DNA from: Turbatrix aceti
Taxonomy: Eukaryota; Nematoda; Chromadorea; Rhabditida; Panagrolaimidae
NCBI GenBank assembly: GCA_963969345.1
Contig: OZ017767.1
Location: 9,675,547-9,739,546, forward strand
Reading direction: 5' to 3'
Length of the DNA: 64,000 nt
Shown: in pieces, positions 59,829-64,000 of the stretch
Layout of the letters: each line of letters starts with the position of its first letter
Numbering within the stretch: position 1 is the stretch's first letter
The notes under the pieces: generated by a model
Database searches by the model: none
What the model was told of the DNA's origin: nothing
Seen by the model: only the letters and a program-made list of their open reading frames with translations
Position numbers and translations under genes: made by a program

Positions 59829-60775
59829 TCAAGCGCAGTGTTCAACAACATCAGAAGGGACAACTGCGGTCTCCGTCGGATGATCTTTGGTGCCGTGACG
59901 GAAAGGCAGACGGTGCATCAGGCGACTGATGGGCTTGAAACTGATCTTTCCCTTGTGTTTATCCATGGATTTTTCTTTTTTAGCCAGACGAGCCAGGAGT
60001 TCGTTGTTACGAACGAGCTAAAAAATCAAACAAAGTCCGGAAGCTGACGAAACTACCGGAAAACATACCAGTTCCTTGAGATCGTCGTTGAAGATCAAAG
60101 AAGTAGAAATCATGGAAGTCGGGGCATCGGGCATCTCCTCGGCTGGGCTGGGGTAGACGGCGGTGCTCATCTCGGAGTCGGTCTCGTCAACCTCGCCGGC
60201 GGCCACGCGCTGCAACCCGTACTTGGCGTCTTCCTTGTCCAGCTTCTGGCAGATGTCGTTGGAGAGCTGGGAGATCTTTGCGTGGATGTTCTTCGTCTTG
60301 GCGCGAAGCTGCTCTACCGAGTCAAGCAAATCCTGGAGATCGCGTTCCGCTTCGATGATGCTCGCCAGCCGGAAGTTGATGGATTCTGGCTTTTCAACAA
60401 CCGCAATTGGCGAAGTGACATTCTGCGTAAGATCAACCGTAACTGGCGAAGTGACGTTTTGAGTACGATCTTCTGCGAGCGAATTTTCCGCTTTTCTTCC
60501 ACCCCACATATCGGCGTAGAATGCGTTCATTTTGGTTTCGAGGTTTTTGGCAAATATTTCATTTGCAGTTGGGGAGTTAGATGACTAAAACACAAGAATC
60601 ATGTATACAGAGTCCAAAATCAAAAAAAAAATCAACGAACCTCGGTGTCGTCAACCGGAAGAGACGGAAAGTCTTCTTCATGGTAATTATAGATGGAATC
60701 GCTTCGTGGAAGGGGCGAAGACATACTCAGAGGCAAATCTGCCACGTGGCTGCGGGGGGTCGTATCGCCGTTCAT
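59829..60775 (-). CDS. orphan coiled-coil/basic-tail family, member 2
   Basis: Exons 60641-60775, 60069-60584 and 59829-60017 are in phase 0 and give 279 residues. It is member 1's closest paralogue: the coiled coil, intron 2 and most of exon 3 are nearly identical, while exon 1 and the start of exon 2 have diverged (KNLETKMNAFYADMWGG here). A 9-12 residue duplication is present: TQNVTSPVTVDL followed by TQNVTSPIAV, where member 1 has one copy. The C-terminus also differs (HPTETAVVPSDVVEHCA). The function is unknown. Confidence 0.72.
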
Positions 60776-62149
60776 AGAAAACGAAAAACTGTCGCGACAG
60801 ACGTCGATTGAGTTGACACGCAACCAGAAAACAACAACAAAAAAGGTTTGACTGACTTGTTGCATAAAATGAAACAGTTTGCTATTTTTTGTTATAAATT
60901 TGAATGCGCAGGGGATGGGAACCGTTGTTTTTTTTTGTTTTTATTCTAATTTGTTGAGAAAGTTCCAACTTGAATATTGTTTCGCATTGCATTTTTATTT
61001 ACAATCTAATATGTGCATCTGTTTTAAAAATGCGCTAAAAAAAATTTGTTGGAAAAAACAACTGATAACTAAAGCTTGGTTTTTCAATAAATCAAAAAAA
61101 ATATTAAAAATAATATGTGCTGCTTACAAGCAAATTCAGATGGTCGAAAAATCAACTACGCGCTGCGCGCATCGCAATGCGCACGCTGCGACTCTTGGTG
61201 CGCTTTCCGTCATCGTTGTTATGTTTTTCGACCATTTTGATGGTTTTTCCCTGTTTTGGTCACCGAGAGCGACATATTTTTTTTTGTGTTTTTTTCCATC
61301 TTGTAGCAAAAAAAACGGGCTTTAAGATAGAGTAGGTCTTGCCCTCCCTATCGAACAGCATACACATGTTTTGGCCAAAAAAGTGACAAAGAAAACAGAA
61401 AATCGATAATTGCATGAGAATCAGATGTTTTTTGAGAAGTCTGAATACGGCAATGGATTCCTCGTGCCAAAGTACAGTTGTATGATTTTATTCAGATTTT
61501 TGCTTCAATAAAGAAGCTGGTTGAAAAATCAGAACAAAAAAACATTCCAGAAGCCAAATCTCAAGAATCCGGCATCTGAAAAATTTTTTATATTTTTTTT
61601 ACAATCCCTCAGGGGTGCCTACAACTTTGGTTAAAAACATTTGAGGCTTTTTTTTCACGGGGTCGCACCTTCCACCTTAATCTGAAATCCTGTCACAGAC
61701 TGTCTCTTAACGTGGCGTTACAAACCATTGTTCGATTTTATCACAATAAATGCGAATTAACTTCTTGCCCAAGTGTCGGCAGAAAAAACGTTGATTTTTC
61801 AGCATTTTTGTAGCCAAAATGACGCAAAAAGGCGAATTGATTGAAGTTTTTGAAGCCTTGTAAAAAAATGTCCTTTTTCATGCGTCAAACTTCTTCTAGA
61901 AGTAAAATTCTAACAATATGCAGAAAAAATGTGGCATGGAAAAAGGTCTGCGTTTTATATTTTGATCTAACTTGACTTCTGGGGGCTCGCTGTTGAATTC
62001 AATGGTTGATTCTTAGCGCACGACCAAAAGAATTCTGGCAAAAAAATTTCACTCCGACTAGGTTTGAACACTTATTGTATGTATATAAAAAAAAGTCATA
62101 CAGATTTATATTCAGTAAAGTTAAATCGAGGTTCCAAGTTTCAAAATCT
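60776..62149. other. intergenic, no gene seen
   Basis: AT-rich, with a short CGCTGCGCGCATCGC patch near 61160. The open frame at 60879-61325 is AT-rich and lacks any family signature. 60776-60850 is nearly identical to the corresponding upstream region of member 1 (26274-26345), so the duplicated block includes upstream sequence. Confidence 0.45.
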
Positions 62150-62873
62150 TTACTTGTGAGTCTTCTTTTTCGGCAAACTTTTGCGGATGAACGCACGAAC
62201 CTTTGTAGCAGCGTTGCTCTGTTTCTGCCTCTGTTTTTTTTCGATGTAGGCCTCCAAGAATTGGTTGTTGCGTGCCATCTGCAAAAAAATTTCCAATAAT
62301 ATACATAAAATAAATACAAAAACATTAACGCTTACGGCTTCCAAAAGCGTTTTGTCAACTTGTGTTGCCTTTGCATGAGCGACTGTTTTTTGCGTCGAGT
62401 CTTCCGTAGAAATTTTGACCGTATCATCGTGTTTCTCATTATCTTCCTCCTTGTTCAGTTGATGGTCCACATTTTTCGCAAACTCAGCAATCCTATTTGT
62501 GAGTTGTTGGTTCTTTGCACAAATTTCTTCACCGATCATGCGAACGCTGGCAACGCTTGTTTTTTGGCCATTGGCGGAAAAATGAGTGTTAATCATGTCG
62601 CAGAAGGTCTCGCTGCAGCAGACGAGATCTCTGTCGTTCTGCCTGATTTCCAGCATTTCCGACAGGAAAATGGGTTTCTCGGGAGCACTCTGCGGGGCGT
62701 ATTCTTTCATAAGCTCTTCCACGTAGATGCACAGTTCGTCGAGGTTCAGCTTGTCCGATGACGACTTCTGGAAAATGAATCTATGAAGAACCACGGCAGC
62801 AGTACGTTCGAAAACTCACTGCATCATGGGTCGCTGACAACTCCGCACGTTCATCGCGGACTTGAGCGTGCAT
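62150..62873 (-). CDS. orphan coiled-coil/basic-tail family, member 3
   Basis: Minus-strand exons 62820-62873, 62336-62767 and 62150-62278 are all phase 0 and give 204 residues. Exon 1 encodes MHAQVRDERAELSATHDA. Exon 2 is helical and Glu/Lys-rich (LNLDELCIYVEELMKEY, then NQQLTNRIAEFAKNVDHQLN). Exon 3 starts MARNNQFLEAYIEKKQ and ends in a Lys/Arg-rich tail (FIRKSLPKKKTHK). The RNNxxL start of exon 3, the intron phases and the basic tail tie it to members 1 and 2, but sequence elsewhere is strongly diverged. Confidence 0.65.
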
Positions 62874-64000
62874 TCTTGGAGCGGTAAGCAAGCGTCGGCG
62901 AACGATTGACAAATTGTCGGTTGCGGACGTAATTTGATTTTGGTAATAAATATTTTGATGCTAATTTTATAAAGTTTTGGGAACTTTCGTTTTGTTGTTT
63001 TTGATGTTTTTGCATATATAAGTAGGCACATTTTTGACCTTGTTTGAGCGAGTAGTTTTTTGAGGTAAAATTTTTTATACATTTTTAATTTAAAAAAATT
63101 CAAAATTTCGACAAATTTTCCTTCAAAAGCATAAATGCATTCTCACCCGCACTCGCATGAGAATCATAACGGAATCATAACGGAATTATAAGGCTTTGCA
63201 CGCTAATGTGTTTTATTGTGATTCATTCGCATGCATGTAATTCATTGTGATCCGCAGCTCTAATTTAGTAATTGTTTTTTGCTGAATTTTGAATGCGAAT
63301 AAAGGGGAAAATAGCTTAGATTTTTTTGCACTTCATTGTGATTCTTCATTTTCATTGTGCGTCTCATTTGATTCTAGCCGCCTTATAATTCCGTTATGAT
63401 TCCGTTATGATTCTCATGCGAGTGCGGGCAGGAGTGCAAATGTAGTTCAGATTATGACGGCTGATCCCTGACAACAAGTTCGAAAAATTTCTTTCTGTCT
63501 GTCTTTTTTCCTTTTACAGCCAGCCAGAGTTGACCGACGACCAGTTACCAAAAACGACATCAAACAAATTTTTTCGTTCACATTAGCAATCTGATCTAAA
63601 CTCACATCATGTTTGTGTTTTTGTGCTGTCTTGTATTTTTTTTTGACACCTTTGCGTGTCAAATAACCAGCACTTGACCTGGGGGCAGGTGAATGACACT
63701 TTTGCGAACTTTCTTTTTTCTATTCTGTATATTTCGTAAAAATCGTTGTGAGAGATCAAAAAATCACATGAAAAAGTTTATTTACAAAAAATGTGCAAGT
63801 TAAATTTTTTTGCCAATTTTTTGGTTACGAGCAATCAAGTATGCAAGTAAGCGTACCTGAGGCTAACAAAATATTTATTGACCACCGTTAGTCTGCGGGA
63901 GGAGGAGGAGGACTAACGCTCCCGGTCCCTTTTCTTGAGCAAATACATACGCGCAGAGGGCTCAATCCAATCGCTCGGCAAAGAAAGCTACAGAACAGAC
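62874..64000. other. intergenic, with one TIR element
   Basis: AT-rich. The only structure is the TIR element at 63136-63438, listed separately. A GGAGGAGGAGGA tract lies near 63900. No gene is seen, though the promoter of a gene to the right could lie here. Confidence 0.45.
63136..63438. mobile_element. TIR element with about 58 bp inverted ends
   Basis: Left 63136-63193 and right 63381-63438 are inverted copies with a few mismatches near the tips. Both contain ATGAGAATCATAACGGAATC and TAACGGAATTATAAGGC. The interior of about 190 bp is rich in TTCATTGTGATTC repeats. No target duplication was recognised and no gene is inside, so it is probably a MITE. Confidence 0.8.

Noticed and set aside
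62816..63103. Reading frame beginning far upstream as exon 1 of family member 3
   Set aside because: That frame does not join exon 2 in phase. The MHAQVRDE frame starting at 62873 does, and it needs only 54 bp.

Overview
The window is eukaryotic and most likely from a nematode. Exons are GC-rich at third codon positions and sit in very AT-rich DNA. Introns begin GT (often GTAAGT) and almost all end in a T-run plus TTTTCAG or TTTTTAG. Three seven-transmembrane genes look like nematode chemoreceptors; one carries the E-R-x2-A...Y-E signature of Sra/Srab/Sre-type receptors. I cannot name the species. All gene models are hand-spliced from open frames, splice consensus and phase.

Layout. 1-4.4 kb: AT-rich non-coding DNA with a 291 bp-armed foldback. 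4.4-16.3 kb (+): an ASPP (p53-binding/PP1-binding) homologue. Its 5.6 kb second intron holds a tRNA-like SINE relic, a 25 bp-TIR transposon, two GAGCGAGC-rich satellites and a hAT-type MITE with a perfect 8 bp target duplication. 16.9-20.1 kb (+): a multi-CxxC/H zinc-finger-like protein. 20.6 kb (+): a Gly/Pro-rich secreted peptide. 21.1-22.5 kb (-): an unrecognised coiled-coil plus Cys-rich protein with an internal duplication. 23.4-25.1 kb (+): chemoreceptor 1. 25.3-26.3 kb (-): first member of an unrecognised three-gene family. 27.1-31.6 kb (+): three small secreted peptides with shared promoter blocks, and chemoreceptor 2. 32.0-38.0 kb: a ~6 kb inverted duplication carrying two divergent tryptophan hydroxylase genes; the right arm ends at the start codon of a PDK1-like kinase. 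38.0-40.0 kb (+): the PDK1-like kinase, without a PH domain. 41.1-42.5 kb (+): a predicted pseudokinase. 43.0-47.0 kb (+): an SLC4-type anion transporter. 49.6-53.8 kb (+): a PHF14 homologue. 54.3-57.9 kb (+): an SDHAF3/Acn9 homologue whose intron holds a second hAT MITE and a 1.56 kb Tc1/mariner-type palindrome. 58.3-59.4 kb (-): chemoreceptor 3. 59.8-62.9 kb (-): two more members of the unrecognised family. 63.1-63.4 kb: a TIR element.

No pathway unites the genes. Housekeeping genes (ASPP, PDK1, SLC4, PHF14, SDHAF3) are all on + and intact. They alternate with fast-evolving accessory blocks (receptors, secreted peptides, orphan coiled-coil family) that are rich in inverted repeats. The most unusual features are the inverted TPH duplication with a third TPH scrap at its outer edge, the orphan family with signs of gene conversion, and a secreted-peptide paralogue enclosed in terminal inverted repeats.
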